Shown: positions 48,446-56,489, numbered from the stretch's first letter. The stretch is 64,000 nucleotides of DNA from Mangrovibacter plantisponsor (GCF_003182475.1 NZ_QGTS01000009.1:1-64000); one strand, 5' to 3'. Numbers and translations are program-made. The notes: a model not told the origin generated them from the letters alone.

Positions 48446-49771
48446 ATGCGATTTTTTTCCCGAACTGACCGGGCATTGTGGCGCCTGGCTATTCCCATGA
48501 TAGTGTCCAACATCACCGTACCGTTATTGGGCCTGGTTGATACTGCGGTGATTGGGCACCTGGACAGCCCGGATTACCTTGGTGGCGTGGCTATTGGCGC
48601 AACAGCAACCAGTTTTCTGTTTATGCTGCTGCTGTTTTTACGGATGAGTACTACCGGGTTAACGGCCCAGGCTTATGGCGCAAGAGACGACGAGGGGTTG
48701 TTACGAGCCCTGATGCAGCCGTTATTGCTGGCACTGGTGGCGGGAGTCGCCATTGTGGTGTTTCGTGCGCCATTAATTCACCTCGCACTTACCGTGACGG
48801 GCGGCAGTGAAGCGGTATTGTCCCAGGCGCAGGCATTTTTATCGGTTCGCTGGCTGGGTGCCCCCGCTTCACTGGCTAACTTGGTGTTACTGGGCTGGTT
48901 GTTGGGTGTGCAGTATGCCCGTGCTCCGGTTATTCTGCTGGTGGTGGGTAATGTGCTGAATATCGCGCTGGATATCTGGCTGGTAATGGGGCTGGGTATG
49001 AACGTGAAAGGGGCTGCGCTGGCAACCACTCTCTCTGAGTATGTCACGCTGCTTCTGGGGCTGGTGATGGTCTGGCGGGTTCTGGTGCTGCGGGGCATTC
49101 CTCTGGCAGGCCTGAAAACGGTGTGGTTCGGTAATATTCGGCGTTTGATGGCGTTAAACCGTGACATCATGCTGCGTTCTTTACTGGTTCAGGGCTGCTT
49201 TGCTTCCATCACGGTGCTTGGCGCCAGGCTGGGTGGCGATATTGTGGCGGTAAATGCATTACTGATGACGTTACTGACCTTTACCGCTTACGCACTTGAT
49301 GGTTTTGCTTATGCAGTAGAAGCCCATTCCGGCCAGGCTTTTGGGGCCCGGAGCAAAGGGCAGTTGCTGGCTGTATGGGGCGCTGCATGCCGCCAGGCTG
49401 GTGTGGTAGCTCTGGGGTTCTCTCTGGTTTATGCCCTTGCCGGGCCGCAAATTATTGGCTTACTGACTTCGCTACCAGCATTACACCAGTTGGCAGATAA
49501 ATACTTGTTCTGGCAGGTGCTGCTGCCGGTTGCCGGGGTGTGGTGTTATTTGCTGGACGGGATGTTTGTTGGTGCGACCCGGGGCGCAGAAATGCGTAAC
49601 AGTATGGCGCTTTCAGCCGCAGGGTTTGCGGTGTGCCTGCTGACACTGCCTGGGTTTGGGAATCATGGGTTGTGGTTTTCTTTGGTGGTGTTTTTGGTGC
49701 TGCGCGGGGTGACGTTGGGGTGGTGCTGGCGGCGGCACTGGCGGGATGGCACGTGGTTTGAGGTGAAGTGA
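48446..49771 (+). CDS. dinF: MATE-family efflux protein DinF
   Basis: DinF is a MATE-type multidrug or metabolite exporter, damage-inducible through the upstream lexA promoter. The ATG at 48446 (MRFFSRTDRALWRLAIP) is 6 bp after gggg. A GTG at 48443 is possible. The protein has 441 residues with twelve hydrophobic segments. The early block IPMIVSNITVPLLGLVDTAVIGHLDSPDYLGGVAIG (about 13-48) is the DinF signature. It ends WRDGTWFEVK, and the DNA changes character at once after the stop codon, into the repeat region at 49772. Confidence 0.96.
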   Translation: MRFFSRTDRALWRLAIPMIVSNITVPLLGLVDTAVIGHLDSPDYLGGVAIGATATSFLFMLLLFLRMSTTGLTAQAYGARDDEGLLRALMQPLLLALVAGVAIVVFRAPLIHLALTVTGGSEAVLSQAQAFLSVRWLGAPASLANLVLLGWLLGVQYARAPVILLVVGNVLNIALDIWLVMGLGMNVKGAALATTLSEYVTLLLGLVMVWRVLVLRGIPLAGLKTVWFGNIRRLMALNRDIMLRSLLVQGCFASITVLGARLGGDIVAVNALLMTLLTFTAYALDGFAYAVEAHSGQAFGARSKGQLLAVWGAACRQAGVVALGFSLVYALAGPQIIGLLTSLPALHQLADKYLFWQVLLPVAGVWCYLLDGMFVGATRGAEMRNSMALSAAGFAVCLLTLPGFGNHGLWFSLVVFLVLRGVTLGWCWRRHWRDGTWFEVK

Positions 49772-49777
49772 AGGGGG

Positions 49778-49890
49778 CTTTCACTTCCAGTGTGGTGAAA
49801 GTTCCGTTCACTTGCTGTGGTGTCAGTGTAGAGGGTTCCGTTCACTTGCAGTGATGTGGTGAATGTGGCTTCACAGCCAGTGAACGGGCT
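49778..49890 (+). repeat. Degenerate short direct repeats after dinF
   Basis: Four units begin with ttcac (49780, 49807, 49841 and 49870) and continue with variants of ttgcagtg, tgtggtgaa and gttccg, spaced 27-34 bp. The 15-mer gttccgttcacttgc occurs exactly at 49801 and 49835. The first unit also forms an inverted repeat, ctttcac with gtgaaag (49778-49801). A related unit (ttcacccagactgatgtgg) recurs at 50474 beyond the structured modules. No coding function is seen. Confidence 0.7.
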
Positions 49891-50106
49891 AAAGGGGGCT
49901 CGCCCCCTTTGCAATCCCCGTTTTCGCGGGCAACCGGTGCTGCGCACTGCGTTCACCTCCGGGCAGTCAGCCTGCGGCCGGCTCGACTCGGCATCCCTGC
50001 CTCGGTTCGCCTTATTCCGCCATCCGGGCGGAATAACCTTGTCTTCCTTTCTGCGGTTCACCGGTCTTACGCGAACAGGCCTCGCTGCAAGTAGCGGGGT
50101 TTTTTG
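49891..50106 (+). other. Structured GC-rich module 1, possible non-coding RNA with terminator
   Basis: In order the module has a perfect 9-bp hairpin, aaagggggc with gcccccttt (49891-49910), a C-rich strand, a core with gactcggcatccctgcctc (49985-50003), and a second perfect 10-bp hairpin, ttattccgcc with ggcggaataa (50012-50036). A Rho-independent terminator follows (cctcgct with agcgggg plus six T, 50080-50106). The same order recurs inverted at 50242-50374. No supported protein is encoded. Transcription is inferred from the terminator. Confidence 0.55.
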
Positions 50107-50228
50107 TATTGTGTGGTGTGGCTGGGGGATTTGTGCCTGGTATGTCTTTGTGTGTTTTTTGCTGTGAGCATACAAACGGGTGTGGGGTGTGGCCTCTAAA
50201 TCGTTGAGGCGTGCCTGGCGGGCCGGGG

Positions 50229-50374
50229 CTGCCTGCAGGACGCAGGCAGAGCGACGGGAGGCAGGAAGCCGACTCGGAGCGGTACCCGAACAGGCCGCCG
50301 GGGTAAGCCGAATGTCCGCGAAGCGGCGATTTTGCCGGCCACGAAAGGGGGTGCAGGGGGCCAGTGCCCCCTGC
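50229..50374 (-). other. Structured GC-rich module 2, inverted diverged copy
   Basis: Read on the minus strand, a 9-bp hairpin gcagggggc with gccccctgc (50374-50353) is followed by a C-rich strand, ggccggcaa, the core gagtcggcttcctgcctc, and then an 8-bp hairpin ctgcctgc with gcaggcag (50249-50229). The distance between the two hairpins is about 103 nt, against 101 nt in module 1, and the core words match. A further hairpin with arms gcctc and gaggc lies at 50192-50210. Homology with module 1 is by eye. Confidence 0.55.
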
Positions 50375-50541
50375 GGGCGCCGGGCGCAGTGGGTGAGTAA
50401 AATCAGTGTGGCTGACACGGCGCGCAATTTGCTCAGTACTGGCAGGTTGTTTTTGCTGCAACTGAAAATTTCGTTCACCCAGACTGATGTGGCTATAGGT
50501 TCCAGATCTGGTTCTGTTTTACAGAAAGAACAACCTGTTGA

Positions 50542-50829
50542 TCAAACCCCCTGAATCAATAACACCTGGTAGTCGGCACCCAAATTGCGGTGCTTTTTGG
50601 CTTTCTGGTATGCATCGCTGTAGTACCAGGCTTTTGCAGCTTCAATATCCGGGAATGACAGAATAACCGCACCTTCGGCATCATCGCCTTCCAGAGTGGT
50701 GATATCACCGTAAAAAGCCAGCGGAGTAATGGGATGGTCGCCGCGAGCTTCTCCGGCCAGTTTTGCGTAGGTTTGCATTTCTTGTTCATCATGCGTGGTT
50801 TTGCGCACGAAAATTACATAAGCACTCAT
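50542..50829 (-). CDS. DUF1330 family protein
   Basis: This 95-residue protein has the DUF1330 (ferredoxin-like dimeric alpha-beta barrel) pattern: the MSAYVIFVRKTTHD start, FYGDITTLEGDDAEGAVILSFPD in the middle, and AKAWYYSDAYQKAKKHR toward the end. Members are small cytoplasmic proteins of unknown activity, related in fold to antibiotic-biosynthesis monooxygenases. The ATG at 50829 follows gaga. It lies downstream of an OhrR-like regulator on the same strand with a gap of 96 bp, so joint expression is possible but not shown. Confidence 0.9.
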   Translation of the reverse strand: MSAYVIFVRKTTHDEQEMQTYAKLAGEARGDHPITPLAFYGDITTLEGDDAEGAVILSFPDIEAAKAWYYSDAYQKAKKHRNLGADYQVLLIQGV

Positions 50830-50925
50830 CGTTTCTCTCCGGGGTTGAACGGGGTAACTAAAAGATAACCCCTATCATGGCAGAGCACCGGGCTGTGTTT
50901 TTCGTGTTTCTTGCCTTTAAAGCTT

Positions 50926-51363
50926 TCAGGCGTTTTTGATCAACTGATTGCGCAGGGTATCGAGTTGTTGCTTAAGCGTGATGAGTTCGGCCTGGTCACA
51001 GGCAGAAGCGCACAAAATATGTTGAGGAATACCTTCCGCTTGTTGCTGCAAGCCCCGGCCCTTATCAGACAGGCTGACAATCACCTGGCGTTCATCCTGT
51101 GTGGATCGCTGGCGGGCAACCAGACCGGCGGCTTCCATGCGCTTCAGTAACGGCGTAAGGGTGGCGGAATCCAGGAACAGGCGCTCACCAATGGCCGAAA
51201 CCGTTTGTTGGTCAGATTCCCAGAGGATCAGCAGCACCAGATATTGGGGATAGGTTATCTCCAGAGGCTTAAGCACATTACGGTAGATTTTATTCAGTGC
51301 CAGGTTCGCCGAATAGAGGGAAAAACACAGTTGGTTATCAAGGAGCAAATTTTCTGGTGGCAT
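50926..51363 (-). CDS. MarR-family regulator, OhrR-like
   Basis: This 145-residue MarR-type winged-helix repressor begins with LLLDNQLCFSLYSANLALNK. The cysteine at residue 13 matches the redox-sensing cysteine of OhrR, which responds to organic hydroperoxides. The recognition helix region is IGERLFLDSATLTPLLKRMEAAGLVARQR with the wing QRSTQDERQVIVSLS. OhrR usually sits beside the ohr peroxidase gene, but no ohr is found here. The only neighbour on the same strand is the DUF1330 gene. The function as a peroxide sensor is inferred from the cysteine and flanking residues. Confidence 0.88.
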   Translation of the reverse strand: MPPENLLLDNQLCFSLYSANLALNKIYRNVLKPLEITYPQYLVLLILWESDQQTVSAIGERLFLDSATLTPLLKRMEAAGLVARQRSTQDERQVIVSLSDKGRGLQQQAEGIPQHILCASACDQAELITLKQQLDTLRNQLIKNA

Positions 51364-51652
51364 AAGCGGCAGGCCTTCACGGGGGATTCCGCCAATGTTA
51401 CCGCAACTTATTTTAGGGGGAAATCATTTTCCCCGGTGGGTTTTACAAGTTATTAACAACGGAATGCCAGCGAGCGGAAAAGGCAGCGCTGTTTGAAAGG
51501 AATTTACAGGCGGTATTATTCGGGTTTGTCAGTTAAACATTCTTAAAAAATAATCAAATACAATTCGATGAACTACAATTTTTCATGAGGTAAGCAAAAC
51601 AAGCTGTCAGTAAACGGCACTGTTTCAATTAACCAACCGCGAGGACGCTGTG

Positions 51653-51862
51653 ATGAATATGACGGAAATCAGTGGAGACTGGAAAATCATCAAAGGTAAG
51701 GTGAAAGAAAAGTGGGGCAAACTGACCGATGATGACCTGGAAGTCATTGAAGGGAAGCGTGACCAACTGGTAGGCCGAATTCAGGAACGTTATGGTTACG
51801 CGAAAGCCCGGGCTGAAGAAGAAGTGGCCGCCTGGGAAAAACGCGACGACTACCGGTGGTAA
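51653..51862 (+). CDS. yjbJ: CsbD-family stress protein YjbJ
   Basis: YjbJ is an abundant small hydrophilic protein of unknown function, stress- and stationary-phase-induced in E. coli. The ATG at 51653 (MNMTEISGDWKIIKGKVKEK) follows gagga by 7 bp and gives 69 residues, the E. coli length. A GTG at 51650 is less likely. The CsbD pattern GKVKEKWGKLTDDDLEVIEGKRDQLVGRIQERYGYAKARAEEEV is intact. Upstream lies an AT-rich 289-bp gap with the direct repeat tacaatt at 51559 and 51574. The gene converges on zur. Confidence 0.96.
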   Translation: MNMTEISGDWKIIKGKVKEKWGKLTDDDLEVIEGKRDQLVGRIQERYGYAKARAEEEVAAWEKRDDYRW

Positions 51863-51919
51863 ATTCCCTTTGATTCATCGTCACAGAGGGCTTCACGGCC
51901 CTCTGTAGCCAAACAGTGG

Positions 51920-52432
51920 TTAGCGCTTCTTCTTACCCTGTTCAGAATGGTCATGCCCACAACTTTCCGGATGGCGGCAGCTTTCCACTTCCACGCATTG
52001 TGAACATAAACCATGGGCTTCAATGACATTGTGGCGCAATGCAAACCCCATGCTGGCCGCCAGGCTGTGCATGATGTCTTCTACACCTTCCGCACACTCT
52101 TCTTTCACTGCGCCGCAACGGTCGCAAATAAACATGGCGGAGGTATGAGTGGGCTGGTCAAACAGGTGGCACAGCACGTAGCTGTTAGTGGATTCAACTT
52201 TGTGAACAAACCCTTGTTCCAGCAAAAAATCCAGAGCACGGTAAACTGTGGGAGGTTTGGCCTGAGGTTCTGCGACACGCAATAAGTCCAGCAAGTCATA
52301 TGCGCTTATCGACCCGTCCTGCTCACTCATCAGGCGCAGCACTTCAAGGCGCTGTGGTGTCAGGCGTACATTGCGCTGCTGGCAAAGCTTTTCTGCCCGA
52401 GCTAACAGGTTTTGTGTCCCAGACTTATCCAT
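51920..52432 (-). CDS. zur: Zinc uptake regulator Zur
   Basis: Zur is a Fur-family repressor that senses zinc and shuts down zinc uptake genes. The start MDKSGTQNLLARAEKLC at 52432 gives 170 residues (171 in E. coli). An extension of five codons upstream is rejected. The DNA-binding domain includes NVRLTPQRLEVLRLMSEQDGSISAYDLLDLL and PPTVYRALDFLLEQGFVHKVES. Zinc ligands are in HLFDQPTHTSAMFICDRCGAVKEEC and HGLCSQCVEVESC. A zinc-type ABC operon with a Zur-like box lies about 2 kb to the right. Confidence 0.97.
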   Translation of the reverse strand: MDKSGTQNLLARAEKLCQQRNVRLTPQRLEVLRLMSEQDGSISAYDLLDLLRVAEPQAKPPTVYRALDFLLEQGFVHKVESTNSYVLCHLFDQPTHTSAMFICDRCGAVKEECAEGVEDIMHSLAASMGFALRHNVIEAHGLCSQCVEVESCRHPESCGHDHSEQGKKKR

Positions 52433-52751
52433 CCCGCCCCTCAACATGGTCGTAAAGAGGCTACTTTACCATGAACCGCTCAAAACACCGATATGTGCGC
52501 CACATTGCCGCGTTTGCCTGCATCGAGTGGAGCCTGGTAATGTGGTGCGCTTTGCCGGGAAACCTTCACAAAAATCAAAAACCTGAACTATACATATGAG
52601 GTAGGTCACAAAATAACAATTTGTCCAGGATGGATACGTCTTTTTAAACACTGCAATAACCTGCTTTTTTCGCCGTTATTCACAGCAATAGCTTGCGGCT
52701 ACCTGGGTGATAAAGAGGGTGGTCGAAAATTATTCACAATACCTGGACGGA
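52433..52751. other. zur to TraF-like intergenic region, no gene seen
   Basis: This stretch holds the divergent promoters of zur and the TraF-like gene. I see no third gene, and no clear Zur box in it. A weak inverted repeat, acaaa with tttgt, lies around 52607-52623. Confidence 0.5.
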
Positions 52752-54011
52752 ATGCCTGTGAACAGAATAAGCAAAGTTTCAGTGGCGACCATGACTGCCA
52801 CATTTTTGATTGCTCACCCAGTGCTGGCTGCCAATACCTGGGCCGAATCGCGGAGTGATGGGATGGGGGGGGCAGGGGTCGCTTCTGCCAGTTATGGCAG
52901 TGGTGTGCTGATAAACCCGGCTCTGCTGGCGAAATCTCACGACGATGACAACGTGTCTGTTGTGCTGCCGTCGGTAGGCGTTGTGATATCAGACAAAGAC
53001 AACCTGCGTAATGAAATTGACGACATCAGTGACAGAGTGGACACCTGGCGGGATGAAATCGGCAACATCACATTTCTGAATTTCACCCAGCAATTACCCA
53101 GAATTCAGGCTGCGGCAGGCGATCTGGCTGATGAACTGAATTATCTGGATGGCAAAACAGCCAGCGCTAAAGCAGCTGCTGGTCTGGCGGTCAGTATTCC
53201 CACCAGTACTATCTCGATGGCGTTTGTCACCAAGGCCTGGGCGCGCGCGCGGGTGAGTTCTTATATCGATCCCAATGATGTTGCGCTGTTACAAAATATT
53301 TCCAACAGTACTACTGCAGCCGCAGCCGCAGCTCTGGATCCCAGTGCTGTGCAGGACAACCTGAAATCAACCGGCTTTGGCCGGGCAGCGATTGTCTCTG
53401 ATTACGGGATTGCGTTGGCAAAACAGTTTGATATTGGCGGTGTTCCGGTATCCGTTGGTGTGACGCCAAAACTGCAAAAAACCTGGCTGTATAACTACTC
53501 CGTTTCTATTTACAACTATAACAGTGACGACCTGCGTGACAGTAAATACCGCAACACCGACACCGGGTTTAACGTGGATGCGGGGATCGCGGCAGACTTC
53601 GGTGAACACTGGACGGTTGGCTTGAGTGGGCAAAACTTGGTTCCGCGCGATATCGATACCAAAGAGATCAACGGCTACAAAGATACCTTCCAAATTTCAC
53701 CACTGGTAACGGCGGGGGTTGCGTGGAGCAACGAGTTACTGACACTGACAGCCGATGGCGACCTGACAGAAACCAAAGGTTTTAAGAGCGAAGAGAACTC
53801 ACAATACCTGAGAGCCGGGGCTGAAGTTCGCCCATTAAGCTGGTTGGCAGTGCGGGCGGGTTACCAGGCTGATATTAAAGGCAATGATAACAATGCAGTG
53901 ACTGCAGGCCTGGGTTTTGCGCCATTTAACCGGGTTCACCTGGATATTAATGGCCTGGTGGGAGAAAAAGAAACATGGGGCGCGGGTGCGCAACTGACTT
54001 TCACCTTCTGA
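52752..54011 (+). CDS. TraF-like outer-membrane barrel protein
   Basis: This protein of about 419 residues resembles the TraF_2-type family (annotated as conjugal transfer protein TraF), whose members look like FadL-type outer-membrane barrels. I chose the ATG at 52752, which gives a signal peptide MPVNRISKVSVATMTATFLI ending in HPVLA. An in-frame GTG at 52707 would add 15 residues that do not fit a signal peptide. The mature start has the GMGGAGVASASYGSGVLINPALLA pattern typical of this family. A helical region (about 85-150) precedes the barrel, and the C-terminus ends GAGAQLTFTF as in outer-membrane proteins. No other conjugation gene is present, so a role in conjugation is unlikely. Confidence 0.82.
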   Translation: MPVNRISKVSVATMTATFLIAHPVLAANTWAESRSDGMGGAGVASASYGSGVLINPALLAKSHDDDNVSVVLPSVGVVISDKDNLRNEIDDISDRVDTWRDEIGNITFLNFTQQLPRIQAAAGDLADELNYLDGKTASAKAAAGLAVSIPTSTISMAFVTKAWARARVSSYIDPNDVALLQNISNSTTAAAAAALDPSAVQDNLKSTGFGRAAIVSDYGIALAKQFDIGGVPVSVGVTPKLQKTWLYNYSVSIYNYNSDDLRDSKYRNTDTGFNVDAGIAADFGEHWTVGLSGQNLVPRDIDTKEINGYKDTFQISPLVTAGVAWSNELLTLTADGDLTETKGFKSEENSQYLRAGAEVRPLSWLAVRAGYQADIKGNDNNAVTAGLGFAPFNRVHLDINGLVGEKETWGAGAQLTFTF

Positions 54012-54017
54012 TAAAAC

Positions 54018-54048
54018 ACACCCCGGTGGCAGTCGCTCGCCGGGGTGT
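54018..54048 (-). terminator. Terminator shared by the zinc operon and the TraF-like gene
   Basis: A perfect 9-bp stem, acaccccgg with ccggggtgt around a 13-nt loop, has a T run (gtttta) on the minus-strand side. It lies 12 bp after the binding-protein stop and 7 bp after the TraF-like stop. Confidence 0.8.
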
Positions 54049-54059
54049 TACTCTGCCTG

Positions 54060-54938
54060 TTATTTCATGCTGGCAGCGATGGTTTCCACGTTATGTTTAA
54101 ACGCCGCCACATAAGTCGGGGCAACCCCGTCTTTAGTGGTTAATGCTTCCGGGTACAATTCACCCCCAGGTTTAGCACCACTTGCTGCGGCAATTTGTTT
54201 TACCAGGCGCGGGTCTGTCTGGTTTTCGATAAAGTAGGTGTGGATATGCTCCTGCTTGATTTGGTTAATCAGCCCGGCAACATCGCTGGCACTGGCTTCG
54301 GCTTCAGTAGAAAAGCCTACCGGTGCAAGGAATTTCACACCATATTCGGCACCAAAATACCCAAAGGCATCATGGCTGGTGATGACATGGCGGCGGCTTT
54401 CTGGAATAGCGGCAAAGGTTTGTTTCGCCCAGGCATCCAGTTTGTTCAGTTTTTCAATATAAGCAGAACCGTGCTGGCGGAAATAATCGGCGTCTTGTGG
54501 GTCTGCTTTAATTAACGCATTCATAACGTTACGTGCGTAAATTGCGCCATTGGCCGCACTGTTCCAGGCATGAGGGTCTGTTACAGTTTTGCCATCTTCC
54601 TGCATCTGGCGCGAATTAACACCCTCGGAAGCTGTGACTACTTCGCCTTTATAACCCGATGCGCTGATCAGGCGATCCATCCAGCCTTCCATTCCCAGAC
54701 CACTGACAAAAACGACATCAGCATTGTGCAGGATCTGGCTGTCTGCCGGTTTCGGTTCAAAGGTGTGCGGGTCGCCATTCGGGCCCACCAGTGACGTGAC
54801 ATGCACATGTGTGCCGCCCACTTCTTTCACAATATCGCCCAGCACAGAGAAACTGGCGACGGTATTCAGTGTTGCGGCAAAAACAGCAGCCGGGCTGAGC
54901 AACAGCACTGCCAGAGATAAAGGCTTAATGGATTTCAT
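54060..54938 (-). CDS. Zinc/manganese-type ABC transporter substrate-binding protein
   Basis: This is a 292-residue periplasmic metal-binding protein of the ZnuA/TroA cluster. A signal peptide ends at SPAAVFA (about residue 21). Metal-ligand histidines are expected in GPNGDPHTFEPKP (His58), DPHAWNS (His123) and ITSHDAFGYF (His188), with an acidic ligand near the C-terminus. There is no His-rich charged loop as in ZnuA. The Zur-like box upstream of the operon points to zinc rather than manganese. Its ATG overlaps the permease stop by 4 bp. It is the last gene of the operon. Confidence 0.92.
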   Translation of the reverse strand: MKSIKPLSLAVLLLSPAAVFAATLNTVASFSVLGDIVKEVGGTHVHVTSLVGPNGDPHTFEPKPADSQILHNADVVFVSGLGMEGWMDRLISASGYKGEVVTASEGVNSRQMQEDGKTVTDPHAWNSAANGAIYARNVMNALIKADPQDADYFRQHGSAYIEKLNKLDAWAKQTFAAIPESRRHVITSHDAFGYFGAEYGVKFLAPVGFSTEAEASASDVAGLINQIKQEHIHTYFIENQTDPRLVKQIAAASGAKPGGELYPEALTTKDGVAPTYVAAFKHNVETIAASMK

Positions 54939-55813
54939 GACGTTTCCTTCTGAGTGGTTCGCTTGCCAAAAACGGGAATCAGCCCGTTGTGAGCCCCAAA
55001 GAGAATTGAGACCATAAAGAAAAGTGCGGCGGTGAGCACAATAGCCGGGCCTGCGGGTATCCCCGCATGGAACGAGAACACCAGGCCAATAAAAGCAGAC
55101 AACGCAGTTAATATTGCTGAGACGGTGAGCAAGGCGGGCAGCCGGTTCACCCAGCAGCGGGCTGAAATTGCAGGCAACATCATCAGGCCTACTGTCATCA
55201 GCGTGCCGAGGATTTGAAAACCCGCCACCAGGTTCAGCACCACCAGTGTCATAAACAGCGCATTGATGATTCCCGGAGCCCGGCGGGCATTCACTGTCAG
55301 GAATGCTTTATCAAACGCTTCCATCACCAGCAAACGGTAGAGCAGGGCAATACACAGCAAGGTAAATGATGCGATATAGCCCACGAAAAATAATGCTTGT
55401 TTGTCTACCGCAAGAATGGAGCCAAACAGCATATGCAGCAGATCGACACTGGAGCCATGTAATGACACCAGGGTTACGCCAAGCGCCAGTGAACCCAGGT
55501 AAAAGCCGGCAAAACTGGCATCTTCCCGTAACGGTGTCAGGTTGCTCACCCAGCCGGAAGCCAGTGCAACTAACAGCCCGGCGATAAACCCACCAAACCC
55601 CATGGCTACCAGCGACATGCCGTACATCAAATAACCAATTGAAACCCCAGGTAAAATGGCATGGGATAGCGCATCTCCGGCGAGGCTCATACGGCGTAAC
55701 AGCAAAAATACACCCGGTACAGTAATGCTCAGTGACAGCGCCAGGCAGGCGACCAGCGCCCGGCGCATAAAACCGAACTGAATAAAAGGATCGATAATGG
55801 TGTGATAAAACAT
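54935..55813 (-). CDS. Zinc/manganese-type ABC transporter permease
   Basis: This 292-residue integral membrane protein of the ABC-3 family (ZnuB/SitC/TroC type) has eight or nine predicted transmembrane segments. Family blocks are VFLLLRRMSLAGDALSHAILPGV (about 35-57) and LVAGFQILGTLMTVGLMMLPA (about 195-215). It forms the channel for the metal delivered by the binding protein. The stop codon overlaps the binding-protein start by 4 bp, and the gene begins 22 bp after the ATPase, so all are co-transcribed. Confidence 0.92.
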   Translation of the reverse strand: MFYHTIIDPFIQFGFMRRALVACLALSLSITVPGVFLLLRRMSLAGDALSHAILPGVSIGYLMYGMSLVAMGFGGFIAGLLVALASGWVSNLTPLREDASFAGFYLGSLALGVTLVSLHGSSVDLLHMLFGSILAVDKQALFFVGYIASFTLLCIALLYRLLVMEAFDKAFLTVNARRAPGIINALFMTLVVLNLVAGFQILGTLMTVGLMMLPAISARCWVNRLPALLTVSAILTALSAFIGLVFSFHAGIPAGPAIVLTAALFFMVSILFGAHNGLIPVFGKRTTQKETS

Positions 55814-55835
55814 GTCAGTTAACCCCGGACAGCAT

Positions 55836-56489
55836 TTACGCCATCACTTCCAGGGTGTTCCCCCATTGGTAATGCTGGTTTTCAAGGCGCAGAGTGTCCG
55901 GAAAGCAGCGTTTTACCAGGCTGCTGTCATGGAGAACAACAATCAGCGTCTGCCCGTCGCGGTGCATTTGTTGCATTACGCTGACCAGTAATTCGCCGGT
56001 TTTCTGGTCGATACCCGTGAATGGCTCATCCAGTAAAACCAGTGGTGCCTGTTGTAGCAGTAACCGGGCAAACAGCATGCGCTGGAACTGCCCGCCAGAA
56101 AGCGTATTGATGGTGTTTTTCGCCATATCAACCAGGCCAACCTGCTCAATAGCCTGCCAGATCTGTGCCATACGCTGGCGAGAGAAGCGTTGCCAGAAGC
56201 GCAATGCGGGCCAGCACCCCATAGACACTACGTCAAACACGGTCAGTGGAAATTGGTGGTCCAGTTCAGCTTGTTGCGGCAGCCAGGCAATGCGTGGCCG
56301 GCCTTCCGGGAAGCTCACCTGGCCGGAAACTGGCGGCAAAATACCTGCCAGCGTTTTTAGTAAAGTGGATTTCCCGGTGCCGTTGGCGCCCACAATGGCT
56401 GTCAGGCTACCGGTATGAAAGGTGCCATTAAAAGGTGGGCCAATGCGCTGACGGCGGTAGCCTGTAGCTAAATTCTCAAGGTGTATCAT
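55836..56489 (-). CDS. Zinc/manganese-type ABC transporter ATPase
   Basis: This 217-residue ATPase of the metal ABC importer has Walker A GANGTGKST (34-42), the signature LSGGQFQRMLFARLLL (about 129-144), Walker B LVLLDEPFTGID (about 150-161) and a switch histidine in VVLHDSS. It is shorter than ZnuC (251 residues), without the zinc-sensing tail. The ATG overlaps the stop codon of a small upstream open frame (56486-56608) by 4 bp (ATGA), a strong sign of translational coupling. Confidence 0.93.
   Translation of the reverse strand: MIHLENLATGYRRQRIGPPFNGTFHTGSLTAIVGANGTGKSTLLKTLAGILPPVSGQVSFPEGRPRIAWLPQQAELDHQFPLTVFDVVSMGCWPALRFWQRFSRQRMAQIWQAIEQVGLVDMAKNTINTLSGGQFQRMLFARLLLQQAPLVLLDEPFTGIDQKTGELLVSVMQQMHRDGQTLIVVLHDSSLVKRCFPDTLRLENQHYQWGNTLEVMA

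Noticed and set aside
49663-50478. 271-codon open frame on the minus strand across the end of dinF and the structured modules
   Set aside because: It overlaps dinF antisense, is rich in Pro, Arg, Ser and His with no domain, and is simply the translation of the GC-rich repeat and hairpin DNA.
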